A stretch of DNA of 64,000 nt from an uncultured Bacillota bacterium (GTDB lineage Bacteria; Bacillota; Clostridia; Christensenellales; QAND01). Under the pieces are notes generated by a model. That model had not been told where the DNA came from. It saw only the letters and a list, made by a program, of their open reading frames with translations, and searched no databases. Numbering within the stretch: position 1 is the first letter of the stretch; each line of letters starts with the position of its first letter. This document shows positions 9,321 through 18,397 of the stretch, one piece after another. The translations under genes and the position numbers were made by a program. Where the stretch lies: contig CAJJKN010000002.1 in the NCBI GenBank assembly GCA_905188085.1, forward strand, positions 270,328-334,327, in the 5' to 3' direction.

Positions 9321-10568
9321 TCATTTCACTTTGATCATCCATTTAGGATCGTTCATGCCGATTTTTACAATCTGACGCAAAAGGAAATGGGTGATGAAAA
9401 TGGCGGAAATCATCGAGCAGCCGATGCCGATGGCCAGCGTGTACGCAAAGCCCTGGATGCTGCCGGCGCCGAAGATCATCAGCACAACAGCGGCGATCAA
9501 CGTGGTAACGTTGGAATCCAAAATGGCGGAAAAGGCGCGCTGAAAGCCGTTTTCCATGGCGGTATACATGGATTTGTCGGCGCGCAGCTCTTCTTTTATG
9601 CGCTCAAAGATGATGACGTTGGCGTCCACCGCCATCCCGATGGACAGCAGCACGCCTGCAATGCCCGGCAGGGTAAGCTGCACTTTGGGCATGGTTAAAA
9701 TGCAGAAGAACATGGCCACGATGTAAAACAGCAGCGCAATGCAGCTCATCAGCCCCGGCAAGCGATACACCGCAACCATGCAGATCATAATCACGGCAAT
9801 GCCGATGATGCCGGCGATGATGCCTTTTTGCAGGGCATCATACCCCAGCGTGGCGCTGATCATGCGCACTTCCTGCTCTTGCAGGGTCAGCGGCAGGGCG
9901 CCGGATTCAATCTGCGTTGCCAAATCCTGTGCGCTTTCGGAGGTAAAGTTTCCTTCGATCACGCCGCTGCCGCCGGTGATGGCGGTGTTGACCGTGGGGT
10001 TTGAAATCAATTCATCATCCACATAAATGCCCAGCTGTTTGCCGATGTTGTTGGCGGTGGCCTCTCCAAAGGCCTTGGTGCCTTCGCTGTCTAAGGTAAA
10101 GGAAACCACCCATTTGCCGTTCATATTGCCGGCCTTTGCCTGGGTAATATGTTCGCCTTCCACCACAACGTTGCCGTCGGCATCTTTCCATTCCAATTTG
10201 GCAGGCGAACTTAAATATTCGCTGATGGTGGACGGGTCTTCCGCGGCGGAAGGAATTTCCACGCGGATGCCGCTGTCTCCTTGGCGGGTTACGGTAGCTT
10301 CCGTCATCCCCTTGTCCGCCAAACGCGCTTGCAAGATGCTGATGGTGCCTTCCATCTTGCTGTCAAAATCCTCTACGCCCTCGCTGCTGGCTTCATACAC
10401 CGCGGAAAACCCGCCGGTTAAATCCAGGCCCAGCTTGGTTTGCTTGAGCTGCGTGGCCATCGGCAAAATCTCTTTTACGCCAAAGGACACCCCAAACAGA
10501 GAAACGTAGAGCATCACAGCCAGAATGACCAGAAAAACCGTCAATCTGACGACGCCTTGTTTTTTCAT
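9321..10568 (-). CDS. secD: Protein translocase subunit SecD
   Basis: A 415-residue SecD, the partner of SecF. One N-terminal helix is followed by a shortened Firmicutes-type extracytoplasmic P1 domain (ISILQARLADKGMTEATV, later QLGIYVDDELISNP) and five C-terminal helices with the proton-relay segment GMAVDANVIIFERI. The ATG at 10566-10568 follows GGGAGG and a promoter at 10614-10642. SecD and SecF are separate here, not fused as in Bacillus. Confidence 0.95.
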   Translation of the reverse strand: MKKQGVVRLTVFLVILAVMLYVSLFGVSFGVKEILPMATQLKQTKLGLDLTGGFSAVYEASSEGVEDFDSKMEGTISILQARLADKGMTEATVTRQGDSGIRVEIPSAAEDPSTISEYLSSPAKLEWKDADGNVVVEGEHITQAKAGNMNGKWVVSFTLDSEGTKAFGEATANNIGKQLGIYVDDELISNPTVNTAITGGSGVIEGNFTSESAQDLATQIESGALPLTLQEQEVRMISATLGYDALQKGIIAGIIGIAVIMICMVAVYRLPGLMSCIALLFYIVAMFFCILTMPKVQLTLPGIAGVLLSIGMAVDANVIIFERIKEELRADKSMYTAMENGFQRAFSAILDSNVTTLIAAVVLMIFGAGSIQGFAYTLAIGIGCSMISAIFITHFLLRQIVKIGMNDPKWMIKVK

Positions 10569-10613
10569 CGACACAACCTCCCGGCTTGTACCATACATAA
10601 AGCTTATTATATT

Positions 10614-10642
10614 ATTATATGGATTTGCCAAACTTCCGTCAA
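10614..10642 (-). promoter_or_regulatory. Sigma-A promoter of secDF
   Basis: TTGACG (10637-10642) and TATAAT (10614-10619) are 17 bp apart, about 45 bases before the secD start codon. Confidence 0.8.
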
Positions 10643-11061
10643 TAATCAAACGCCGGAAAACCGGCCGATTGCGCACGCAAACGCGGCGTTTGTTTTTATT
10701 TTTCGCCTTGGCTTTTCCCGGTTTTCCTTTATGAGCAAAGCATTTTGCAAAAAAGCTGCGTTTTCACCGTTTCCCCCGCTTTTGTTTTGCGGCGAAACGG
10801 CTTTGTTTTGGATAAATAAAAACGGCCGGGCGGCCTGTTCCTTTTCCGGCAAGATGTTTTTGATAAATCTATCTTTTCCTCTGTGGTTTGCATAGGCCCC
10901 CTTGCAAATGGATAAGGACACTGCGGGCCAAATTTTTACCGCAGCTTTCCCCTGCAAAGCCCGGGGAAACCAAGAGATTGGGCTATGTGAGGTTGAATTT
11001 TCTGCATGATGCTTTTTGCCTTTGGCCCGTTCATTTTCAGCTGCTTTATCCTCCGCAAAAC
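10643..11061. other. Intergenic stretch without a recognisable gene
   Basis: About 420 bases between the secD promoter and the terminator of the next gene. Short open frames exist on both strands, but none has a ribosome site or a recognisable product. Several short GC hairpins are visible; nothing can be assigned. Confidence 0.5.
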
Positions 11062-11094
11062 AAAAAAGAGCACACCCAAAGGTTTGCTCTTTTA
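11062..11094 (-). terminator. Terminator after the TIGR04086 gene
   Basis: AAAAGAGCA (11064-11072) pairs with TGCTCTTTT (11085-11093). Read on the minus strand, the hairpin is followed by a T run. It lies directly downstream of the gene ending at 11102. Confidence 0.8.
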
Positions 11095-11101
11095 CGGATT
11101 G

Positions 11102-11551
11102 TCAGGCTCTTTTATGCGCGGTTTGTTTCGGCTTTTTCAAAATCGTGCGAAACAGCAGCCCGCCGATGAGGCCCACCAGCGCGCCGGTCAGCGCATCGGA
11201 GAGCAGAATCTGCCAAAGGCCCAGCCCGCCATCCAGCAGAGAAAAGACAAAAAACCCGGCGGCCATATACACAACGCCGCTGACAGCGCCAATGAGCCAG
11301 GGCGGCCCTGTTGGCTTTTTCGTGGCCAGATAGGCAGTGAGCAACACGGCCGCCAGCTTGATGCCCTCGTTTACCGGGGCAATGACGCCGTCTGCCAGCG
11401 CCATGGATTTCAACAGAAAAGCAAACAGCAGCACCATCACAATGGTAAACACAATGCCGCCGATGCAGCCTTTGACAATCTGCGCCGCGGCGCCGGGCAG
11501 CGCGCTCCCCTTTTCGCCCGCTTTTCTTTGCTTTGTTCCCTTTTTTGCCAT
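11102..11551 (-). CDS. TIGR04086 (YrzE-like) membrane protein
   Basis: A 149-residue protein with a basic N-terminus and four predicted membrane helices (about residues 25-48, 58-76, 83-104 and 117-138). Composition, size and position next to yajC/tgt/secDF match the TIGR04086/YrzE family, which is conserved in Firmicutes and has no established function. The ATG follows GAGGTG. A second frame starting at 11561 lacks such support. The family call rests on gene order and topology. Confidence 0.75.
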   Translation of the reverse strand: MAKKGTKQRKAGEKGSALPGAAAQIVKGCIGGIVFTIVMVLLFAFLLKSMALADGVIAPVNEGIKLAAVLLTAYLATKKPTGPPWLIGAVSGVVYMAAGFFVFSLLDGGLGLWQILLSDALTGALVGLIGGLLFRTILKKPKQTAHKRA

Positions 11552-11841
11552 ATACGTTCACCTCGCACTCTCTGTTAGTAAGCTATGAGGCAACGGGCGG
11601 TTGTATGAATGGCAAAACAACCGCTTATGTATATCCTTGCCGCGAAATAGATCGGATGGATACCCTTACCCTGCTTTTTTCCAAAGAAAACGACCTATTT
11701 CGCTACGCTTTGGGAAGACGAAGGCGATAAAACACGGGCGCTGTTAGGGGCTGATAAAGCCCTGCAAAGCCGTTTCCCCTGCCAACCCGATTAATTTGCG
11801 GGAGCGCGTTTTTCGCTAATTTACAAGCAATTCCGGAAAAT
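11552..11841. other. Intergenic, possible gene remnant
   Basis: About 290 bases without an intact gene. On the plus strand, codons from 11605 read MNGKTTAYVYPCREIDRMD and continue to a stop near 11730; a second frame nearby continues with coding-like sequence to about 11795. It may be a frameshifted relic, but no family was recognised. Confidence 0.3.
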
Positions 11842-11871
11842 AAAAAAACAGCAGCCGGAATTTCCGGCTGC
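11842..11871 (-). terminator. Terminator after the alcohol dehydrogenase gene
   Basis: GCAGCCGG (11851-11858) pairs with CCGGCTGC (11864-11871). The minus-strand transcript then has a T-rich tail from the A run at 11842-11848. Confidence 0.85.
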
Positions 11872-11887
11872 CGTACAAGGCTTGCAA

Positions 11888-13048
11888 TTACAGGCAGGCT
11901 TTGTAGATTTTTACGATGTCTTCTTTGGTCAGCGGCACATACGCATTTTCCAAACCACGGGTAGATTTCTCCGCCATGATTTCGAAGTTTTCTTCGCCGA
12001 TGCCCAATTCGGACAATTTGGACGGGATGCCCATCTGTTTGAAATAGTCGCGGGTCTTGTCAATCGCCTGATGCGCAATGTCGTATTTATCCTGATTCTT
12101 ATCGATATCCCAGACATTCACGCCGAATTCCGCGAATTTATCCACGGTTTCGTCGCTCAAAACATATTCCATCCAGGCCGGGGTCAAAATGGCCAGGCCA
12201 ACGCCGTGGGTGATGTCGTAATAAGCGCTCAATTCGTGTTCGATGCCGTGCACCGTCCAGGCCACTTCCTTGCCCAGGGTCAGCAAGCCGTTGATGGCCC
12301 AGGAGGACGTCCACATCAGGTTGGCGCGCGCTTCGTAGTTATCCGGCTCGTTTACGGCGATGACGCCGTATTTGATGCAGGTTTTCAACAGCGCTTCTGC
12401 CATACGATCCTGCAGGAAGCCGTCTTTCACTCTGGAGAAATACACTTCAAAGATATGGCTCATGATGTCTGCCGTGCCGGCCGCCGTCTGCTTTTTGGAA
12501 ACGGAGAACGTGTAGGTCGGATCCAAAACAGAGGCTTTCGGGCGCATATCCGGATGGCCGATGCCTTCTTTGTCGTTGGTTTCCATGTTGGAAATAACAG
12601 CCATCGGGTCCATTTCAGAACCGGTGGCAGACAAGGTCAAAATGCTGAATACCGGCAGCACTTTGGTAATCTGGGCTTTGCCGGTTACAATGTCCCAAGC
12701 ATCGCCGGGATAGTCTACGCTACCCGCAATCACCTTAGAGCAGTCGATCGTGCTGCCGCCGCCGACGGCCAGAATCGCTTCTACGCCGTTTTCGCGGCAC
12801 AGGCGCACGCCTTCGTTTACGGAGGTTACGCGCGGATTGGGCTCAACACCGCTGAGCTCCACCCATTCGATATCGTTTTCTTTGAACAGGGAAACGACCT
12901 TATCATACAGGCCCATCTTTTTAATGCTGCCGCCGCCATATACCATCAATACTTTTTTTGCATACGGTTTGATAGCCGCCGGCAAATTTTCCACCTGGTC
13001 TTTGCCAAAGAAGATGGTGGTAGGAATGGAATACGTAAAGTTGTTCAT
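11888..13048 (-). CDS. Iron-containing alcohol dehydrogenase (butanol-dehydrogenase type)
   Basis: About 386 residues of the group III, iron-dependent NAD(P)-linked alcohol dehydrogenases, closest in pattern to clostridial BdhA/BdhB and Bacillus YugJ. The nucleotide-binding motif GGGSTIDCSK and the metal-binding pattern are present: Asp and His in GTADIMSHIFEV, and His in HGIEHE and DITHGVG. The role is probably NADH- or NADPH-dependent reduction of aldehydes in fermentation; the substrate is unknown. The ATG at 13048 is better spaced from AAAGGAG than the ATG at 13054. It lies 85 bases after yajC with no clear terminator between, so read-through is possible. Confidence 0.9.
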   Translation of the reverse strand: MNNFTYSIPTTIFFGKDQVENLPAAIKPYAKKVLMVYGGGSIKKMGLYDKVVSLFKENDIEWVELSGVEPNPRVTSVNEGVRLCRENGVEAILAVGGGSTIDCSKVIAGSVDYPGDAWDIVTGKAQITKVLPVFSILTLSATGSEMDPMAVISNMETNDKEGIGHPDMRPKASVLDPTYTFSVSKKQTAAGTADIMSHIFEVYFSRVKDGFLQDRMAEALLKTCIKYGVIAVNEPDNYEARANLMWTSSWAINGLLTLGKEVAWTVHGIEHELSAYYDITHGVGLAILTPAWMEYVLSDETVDKFAEFGVNVWDIDKNQDKYDIAHQAIDKTRDYFKQMGIPSKLSELGIGEENFEIMAEKSTRGLENAYVPLTKEDIVKIYKACL

Positions 13049-13132
13049 ATTCATGCTCCTTTAGTTTTTATTTATCCGAACCACGCTTGCCAAAAGGCCC
13101 AAAGCCCCCGGCCATGCATTCGGCGGATCGTC

Positions 13133-13471
13133 TTATTTTTTGCTGGGTTTTACGTCTTTCACGTCGGATTCCGTGAGCCCTTCGGCTTCCACTTCGGCAT
13201 CGCCCACCGTGGCAATGGCGCCGCGCGTGAAGGTCACTTTCACTTTATCCGGGCCGGTTTCCAAGACAACGTTGTCCCCTTTGATGGAATATACCTTGCC
13301 CACAACGCCGCCGACCGTGCGCACCCAGTCTCCTTTTTTCATTTCGTCCAACATTTGTTTTACCTGCTTATCGCGCTTTCTCTGCGGCAGAAAGGTAGCA
13401 ACCACAACTACCGTAATCAACAGCAGCAACGGCACGATCTGCATGATCATTTCTCCAACGTTTTGATTCAT
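13133..13471 (-). CDS. yajC: Preprotein translocase accessory subunit YajC
   Basis: A 112-residue single-pass protein with one N-terminal helix (about residues 9-28), then FLPQRKRDKQVKQML and GDWVRTVGGVVGKV, typical of YajC. It associates with SecDF. The charged C-terminus is somewhat longer than in E. coli. It follows tgt on the same strand, the conserved tgt-yajC arrangement. Confidence 0.93.
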   Translation of the reverse strand: MNQNVGEMIMQIVPLLLLITVVVVATFLPQRKRDKQVKQMLDEMKKGDWVRTVGGVVGKVYSIKGDNVVLETGPDKVKVTFTRGAIATVGDAEVEAEGLTESDVKDVKPSKK

Positions 13472-13526
13472 AATGATTCCTCCATAAATAAGCTAATGTA
13501 TATCGTACAGGAAACGGGACAAACCG

Positions 13527-14636
13527 TCAAGCATCCGGCATGTTTTCCTGGACAAATTCCGCCATCCTATCCTGCAAAATCGCTTCGCGCATACGGCGCA
13601 TTAAATCGATGGTAAACCAGATATTGTGCATGCTGATCAGCCGCGCGGCCAAGATTTCCTGGGCATAGATCAAATGGCGGATATAGGCTTTGGTAAACCC
13701 GCCTTTGCAGGCCGGGCAGCCGCAGGTTGGATCAATGGGGGTAAAATCATGGGCATATTGGGCGTTTCTAAGGTTGATCCGGCGCTTTTTGGTAAAGGCG
13801 GCGCCGGTGCGGCCCATGCGGGTTTGCATGACGCAGTCGAACATATCCACCCCGCGCAGCACGCCTTCCAACAGGCAATCCGGGCTGCCCACGCCCATTA
13901 GATAGCGCGGCTTTTCCGGCGCCAGGTGCGGCGTGGTCACTTCCAACAGCTTATACATCAGCGGCTTTTCTTCGCCGACGCTGAGGCCGCCGATGGCATT
14001 GCCGGGAAAATCCAGCTTGTCGATGGTTTTGGCGCTGGTGACGCGCAGATCTTCAAACATGCCGCCCTGCACAATGCCGAAAAGCGACTGCTTGTCCGTA
14101 TTGGTATGCGCGGCCTTGCAGCGCTCTGCCCAGTTGTGCGTGCGGCGCATGGCAGATAGGGCATATTTTTTATCCACATCATGGTGCGCGCATTCGTCAA
14201 ACGCCATGATGATATCCGCCCCCAGCTCGTTTTCCGTCTGCATCACGCTTTCCGGCGTAAAAAAGTGTTTGCTGCCGTCTATATGCGAGCGAAACTCCAC
14301 GCCCTCCTCGGTAATCTTGCGCGTGCCGGACAGGGAGAACACCTGAAACCCGCCGCTGTCCGTTAAAACAGCGCCCGGCCAACGCATAAATTCATGCAGG
14401 CCGCCCGCCTCCTGCACCAGCTTGCTGCCGGGGCGCATGGCCAAATGATAGGTGTTGGAAAGGATGATCCCGGCGCCCATATCGCGCAATTCCCACGGGG
14501 CCAGGGATTTTACCGTTGCCTGCGTGCCCACCGGCATGAAAACCGGGGTGTTGATGTCCCCATGCGGGGTATGCAAAACGCCGGCCCTGGCGCCGGTGTG
14601 TTTATCCTGATGAACCAAGGTAAAAGAAATCGGCAT
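13527..14636 (-). CDS. tgt: Queuine/preQ1 tRNA-guanine transglycosylase
   Basis: A 369-residue TIM-barrel enzyme that exchanges guanine-34 for preQ1 in tRNAs with GUN anticodons. The active-site segment DSGGFQVFS and the C-terminal zinc site CGCPACKGG followed by His (IRHL) are present. The ATG at 14634-14636 follows AAGGAGG; the longer open frame upstream is not needed. With queA nearby it forms the queuosine pathway part of the window. Confidence 0.96.
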   Translation of the reverse strand: MPISFTLVHQDKHTGARAGVLHTPHGDINTPVFMPVGTQATVKSLAPWELRDMGAGIILSNTYHLAMRPGSKLVQEAGGLHEFMRWPGAVLTDSGGFQVFSLSGTRKITEEGVEFRSHIDGSKHFFTPESVMQTENELGADIIMAFDECAHHDVDKKYALSAMRRTHNWAERCKAAHTNTDKQSLFGIVQGGMFEDLRVTSAKTIDKLDFPGNAIGGLSVGEEKPLMYKLLEVTTPHLAPEKPRYLMGVGSPDCLLEGVLRGVDMFDCVMQTRMGRTGAAFTKKRRINLRNAQYAHDFTPIDPTCGCPACKGGFTKAYIRHLIYAQEILAARLISMHNIWFTIDLMRRMREAILQDRMAEFVQENMPDA

Positions 14637-14679
14637 AACTGCCTCCTTATGATTAGAATCATGATTGTATGAGCAGTAA

Positions 14680-14709
14680 ATTGTACCATACAAGCCGGGC
14701 ACTGCGCAA
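14680..14709 (-). promoter_or_regulatory. Likely sigma-A promoter of tgt
   Basis: TTGCGC (14704-14709) and TACAAT (14680-14685) are 18 bp apart, about 45 bases before the tgt start. Confidence 0.5.
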
Positions 14710-15607
14710 CGGGCGGCAAGATAATGCCAACGGGGCATGGGAAAGCGGCGCGCTTTTCAGCTCAGGATAAGCAAAGGGGATGATGATAGGGAGCGAAAGA
14801 TTGTCATCCTGTGAAAACAGCTTGGGTTACGATATAGGTGCTTTGCCTACTCGTTTGCCTACATTGCAAAACACAAGGGGTGCTTTGCGTTTTTCTATGA
14901 TTAAATCGCAAAACGCAGGGGCAAATTTTCAAACGATGCCTGCGGGATTGGGGAAGAGGGTTGCGAAAATGCGCGGAGATGCAATGGATTGTAAATGAAT
15001 ATAGATAAATCGGTAGCGAATTTTGCAATAAATTGTCAACGAAATAATAATTTGTATTGTTGATTTAATTGTAAAAGATTCGGATATTTTGAATTGTTGT
15101 TTTCTTTTGCGATGATTGTTTTCACAGCGTGGTATCGTTTTGCAAAGCGCTGTTTCAAATGCGATGGGAACTGTTTCTATGAAGGCCGCATTCTTCCCTT
15201 TTTAAAGCTGTTTTCAGGGCAAAAGCTGAATTTGTGGCATTTATGTTTTCTTGGCTCTTTGCCTGCTTAGCCGGGTTTTAGCGGGGCTGTTTCTTTTGTA
15301 TTGCTTTGTAAACTTATTAGTTGCTTTTGTGGAATAATTCAAAGTGTTAAGAATCGTTTTAGAGCAGCGTCGCCCATCTTTCTCTTCTGACTGTTTACCC
15401 GTATTTCTTGAAAAGTATTCGATTTGCAATTTGATTGTTTACCCATCTATTTTAAAAGCGATACAATGTCGTCTGTTTTATTTTTTTTGTTTACAATGCA
15501 AAGTGTTTTCCATTTAGGCAAAAATGCGCTTTTCTCTGTTTCCTTTGGCCGAAAAAGGAGCTTTATCGCCATTTCTGGCTTCCCTTCTCTATAAAAATTG
15601 GCGGGAA
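14710..15607. other. AT-rich intergenic region, about 900 bp
   Basis: No gene is supported. From about 15000 to 15600 the base composition is clearly more AT-rich than the flanking genes. Oligomers such as TGTTTAC recur (near 15398, 15434 and 15488). A 62-codon open frame at 15241-15429 on the minus strand has no ribosome site and a low-complexity basic sequence, so I do not call it. No tRNA-like or known ncRNA motif was found. Confidence 0.5.
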
Positions 15608-15633
15608 TAAAAAAACAGCGCAAACTGCGCCGT
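15608..15633 (-). terminator. Terminator after queA
   Basis: ACAGCGCA (15615-15622) pairs with TGCGCCGT (15626-15633), with one G-U pair. The minus-strand transcript ends in a run of seven or more U. Confidence 0.8.
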
Positions 15634-15647
15634 TTTCTTTTTCTGCG

Positions 15648-16694
15648 TTATAACAGCAGCATGGCGTCGCCAAAGCTGAAAAAGCGGTATTTCTGCTCTA
15701 CGGCAATGCGGTAGGCTTCCATGATGCGTTCCCGCCCTGCAAACGCGCTGACCAGCATCATCAGCGTGGATTCCGGCAGATGAAAATTGGTGATGATGCT
15801 GTCTACGGTATGAAAGGTGAAGCCGGGATAGATGAAAATATCCGTCCAGCCGCTTTGCGCCGTCAGCGTGCCGGAAACAGAGGCGGTTTCCAACACGCGC
15901 ACGCTGGTGGTGCCCACGGCAAACACCTTATGCCCCGCTGCCTTGGCTTTGCCGATGGCGTCCACCACGGGCTGGGTAATTTCGTAATATTCGGAATGCA
16001 TGGTATGCTCCTGCACATTTTCCACCGAGACCGGGCGAAATGTGCCCAGCCCCACATGCAGCAGCACCTTTTGCACCACCACGCCTTTTTCTTCCAGCCT
16101 TTTCAAAAGCTCCGGCGTGAAATGCAGCCCGGCTGTGGGCGCGGCGGCGCTGCCGATTGTTTTGGCATACACGGTTTGGTAGCGGGATTTATCCTCCAAT
16201 TTTTCATGGATATAGGGCGGCAACGGCATTTGGCCCAGCTCATCCAGCACTTCCAAAAACACGCCCTCGTAGGCAAAACGCACAATGCGCCCGCCGGCCT
16301 CGGTGCGGCTTTCCACAAAGGCGCGCAGTTTGCCGTTGCCAAAATTCAGCCATTCCCCTTCCTTTACCCGCCGCCCGGGGCGCACCAGCGTTTCCCAGCG
16401 GTCGTTTTCCAGCTGTTTTAACAGCAGCACCTCGATATGCGCGCCGGTGGTTTCCCGAAGGCCCAAAAGGCGCGCCGGCAGCACAGCCGTTTCGTTGACC
16501 ACCAGCACATCGCCGGCGGAAAGGTAAGATTCAATATCGGTAAAAACGCGGTGCTGCACAGGCCCTGTTTTGGGCAGCACCATCAAGCGCGCCTGATCGC
16601 GGCGGAGAATCGGCGTTTGCGCGATCAATTCCTCCGGCAGATCATAGCGGTAATCGGATGTTTTCATCCCCTGTTGCATTTGTTTTTTCTCCAT
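15648..16694 (-). CDS. queA: S-adenosylmethionine:tRNA ribosyltransferase-isomerase QueA
   Basis: About 340 residues. The enzyme moves the ribosyl part of SAM to preQ1 in tRNA, the step after Tgt. Typical segments are DYRYDLPEELIAQTP near the start, GLHFTPELL, HVGLGTFRPV and FITNFHLPESTLMMLV-like residues near the C-terminus. Several starts are possible: ATG at 16694, ATG at 16679 (best spaced from GGAG) and ATG at 16667 (MKTSDYRY, the family's usual start). It is the last gene of the proA-ruvC-ruvA-ruvB-queA run. Confidence 0.95.
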   Translation of the reverse strand: MEKKQMQQGMKTSDYRYDLPEELIAQTPILRRDQARLMVLPKTGPVQHRVFTDIESYLSAGDVLVVNETAVLPARLLGLRETTGAHIEVLLLKQLENDRWETLVRPGRRVKEGEWLNFGNGKLRAFVESRTEAGGRIVRFAYEGVFLEVLDELGQMPLPPYIHEKLEDKSRYQTVYAKTIGSAAAPTAGLHFTPELLKRLEEKGVVVQKVLLHVGLGTFRPVSVENVQEHTMHSEYYEITQPVVDAIGKAKAAGHKVFAVGTTSVRVLETASVSGTLTAQSGWTDIFIYPGFTFHTVDSIITNFHLPESTLMMLVSAFAGRERIMEAYRIAVEQKYRFFSFGDAMLLL

Positions 16695-16733
16695 TCACCG
16701 CAAAACAGACCCTGCGGCCTGTTTTTGCGCGTT

Positions 16734-17777
16734 TTATTTATTTAACAGCGACGTCTGCTCCGGCTGCGGACGCAGGCTTTCCGGCATTTCCGCCCCCAAA
16801 TGCCGGTAGGCCAGGGCCGTGGCCATGCGGCCGCGCGGCGTTTTTTGCAAAAAGCCCAATTGCAGCAAAAACGGCTCGTATACATCTTCAATCGTGCCTG
16901 CTTCTTCGCCGGTGGTGGCGGCCAGGGTTTCCAGGCCCACCGGCCCGCCGGAAAATTTATAGATGATGGCCTCTAAGATGTTGCGGTCTGTCTGGTCCAG
17001 CCCCAATTCATCCACTTCCAACAAGCGCAGGGCCAAATCCGCCACTTGTTTTGTAATCACGCCGCCCGCTTTGATTTCCGCATAATCGCGCACACGGCGC
17101 AGCAGCCTGTTTGCAATACGCGGCGTGCCCCGGCTGCGGCGCGCAATTTCCAAAGCGCCCTGGGGTTCAATCTGCACTTTCATAATTCTGGCGCTGCGCT
17201 CCACGATCTTTTGCAGTTCGTCATCGTGATACAGTTCCAGCCGGTTGATTACGCCAAACCTGTCGCGCAAAGGGCTTGAGAGCATACCGGCGCGGGTGGT
17301 AGCGCCCACCAGGGTAAACGGATTCAGCGGCAGGCGCATGGTCTGCGCGCTGGGGCCTTTGCCGATGATGATATCCAGCGTAAAATCCTCCATGGCGGTG
17401 TAAAGTTTTTCCTCCACCACGTTGTTCAGCCTGTGGATTTCATCGATAAACAGCACATCGCCCTCTTGCAAATTGGACAATACGCTGGCAAGATCGCCCT
17501 GGTGTTCAAACGCGGGGCCGGTGGTTTGCCGCATATTCACGCCCATTTCGTTGGCGATGATGGAGGCCAGAGTGGTTTTCCCCAGGCCCGGCGGCCCGTA
17601 AAACAGCACATGATCCAGCGGTTCGCCCCGGTTTTTGGCGGCCTGGATGAAGATTTTCAGCTGCTCTTTTACCTTCTCCTGGCCGATGTATTCCTCCATG
17701 GATTTCGGCCGCAACGATTGGTCTATTTCAAAATCCTCCGTGCGCATGGTGGAGGTTAAAATTCTATCTTCGTCCAT
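16734..17777 (-). CDS. ruvB: Holliday junction branch migration helicase RuvB
   Basis: A 347-residue AAA+ motor that drives Holliday junction migration with RuvA. Walker A is GPPGLGKTT, Walker B IDEIHRL, sensor I GATTRAG, and the arginine finger region PLRDRFG. A C-terminal winged helix contains GGPVGLETLA. Length and order are normal. It starts ten bases after the ruvA stop. Confidence 0.98.
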   Translation of the reverse strand: MDEDRILTSTMRTEDFEIDQSLRPKSMEEYIGQEKVKEQLKIFIQAAKNRGEPLDHVLFYGPPGLGKTTLASIIANEMGVNMRQTTGPAFEHQGDLASVLSNLQEGDVLFIDEIHRLNNVVEEKLYTAMEDFTLDIIIGKGPSAQTMRLPLNPFTLVGATTRAGMLSSPLRDRFGVINRLELYHDDELQKIVERSARIMKVQIEPQGALEIARRSRGTPRIANRLLRRVRDYAEIKAGGVITKQVADLALRLLEVDELGLDQTDRNILEAIIYKFSGGPVGLETLAATTGEEAGTIEDVYEPFLLQLGFLQKTPRGRMATALAYRHLGAEMPESLRPQPEQTSLLNK

Positions 17778-17787
17778 GCCCTGCCCC

Positions 17788-18384
17788 TCACTTCATTCTG
17801 TCTAATTTTCTAAGCGCAGAAACGGCCATCTCCTCGGCTGTGCCGCCGTCCGCTTTGATCAGCGCCACGGCTGCCGCCGCATCCTGGGCCTGGAAGCCCA
17901 TGGCAGTTAAAATGGCAATGGCGTCTGCCACCGGCTTTTCTTCGCCGGCCATGGTTTGCGCCGGCAAATGCGAAACAAGCGCCTGGTTTTCAATGGAGCC
18001 CTTTAATTCCAGCACCAGGCGCTGGGCGGTTTTTTTGCCGATGCCCGGCACCTTGGCAAGCGCTTTATCATCGCCGGAAACAATGGCAATGGCGGCTTCC
18101 CTGGCGGACATGGTGGATAAAATCGAAAGCCCCACCTTCGGCCCCACGCCGGAAACGCCGATCAGCCGCAAAAACATCTCTTTTTCGTCCTTTTGCAAAA
18201 AGCCGTAAAGGGTCAGCGCGTCCTCGCGCACGGCAAGGTAGGTATAAAATTTAGCCGCCTGCCCCACGGCGCATTTGCCGATGGCGATGTTGGTGGTTAA
18301 AATTTCGTAGCCCACGCCGCCGCAATTGACGCTCACGCGGTCCTGTTCTATATCTTCCACGGTGCCCTGTATAAAAGCATACAT
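17788..18384 (-). CDS. ruvA: Holliday junction DNA-binding protein RuvA
   Basis: A 198-residue protein with an N-terminal OB domain (MYAFIQGTVEDI), tandem helix-hairpin-helix motifs (LIGVSGVGPKVGLSIL and LAKVPGIGKKTAQRLV) and a C-terminal three-helix domain that contacts RuvB (AIAILTAMGF). It lies between ruvC and ruvB. Confidence 0.97.
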   Translation of the reverse strand: MYAFIQGTVEDIEQDRVSVNCGGVGYEILTTNIAIGKCAVGQAAKFYTYLAVREDALTLYGFLQKDEKEMFLRLIGVSGVGPKVGLSILSTMSAREAAIAIVSGDDKALAKVPGIGKKTAQRLVLELKGSIENQALVSHLPAQTMAGEEKPVADAIAILTAMGFQAQDAAAAVALIKADGGTAEEMAVSALRKLDRMK

Positions 18385-18397
18385 CCCGGTTTTCCCC

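Noticed and set aside
11605..11795. Possible frameshifted small gene on the plus strand
   Set aside because: Two frames read like protein fragments, but there is no ribosome site, no recognised family and no clear single shift that joins them.
15241..15429. 62-codon minus-strand open frame in the AT-rich region
   Set aside because: No ribosome site, basic low-complexity translation, and it follows the AT bias of the DNA.
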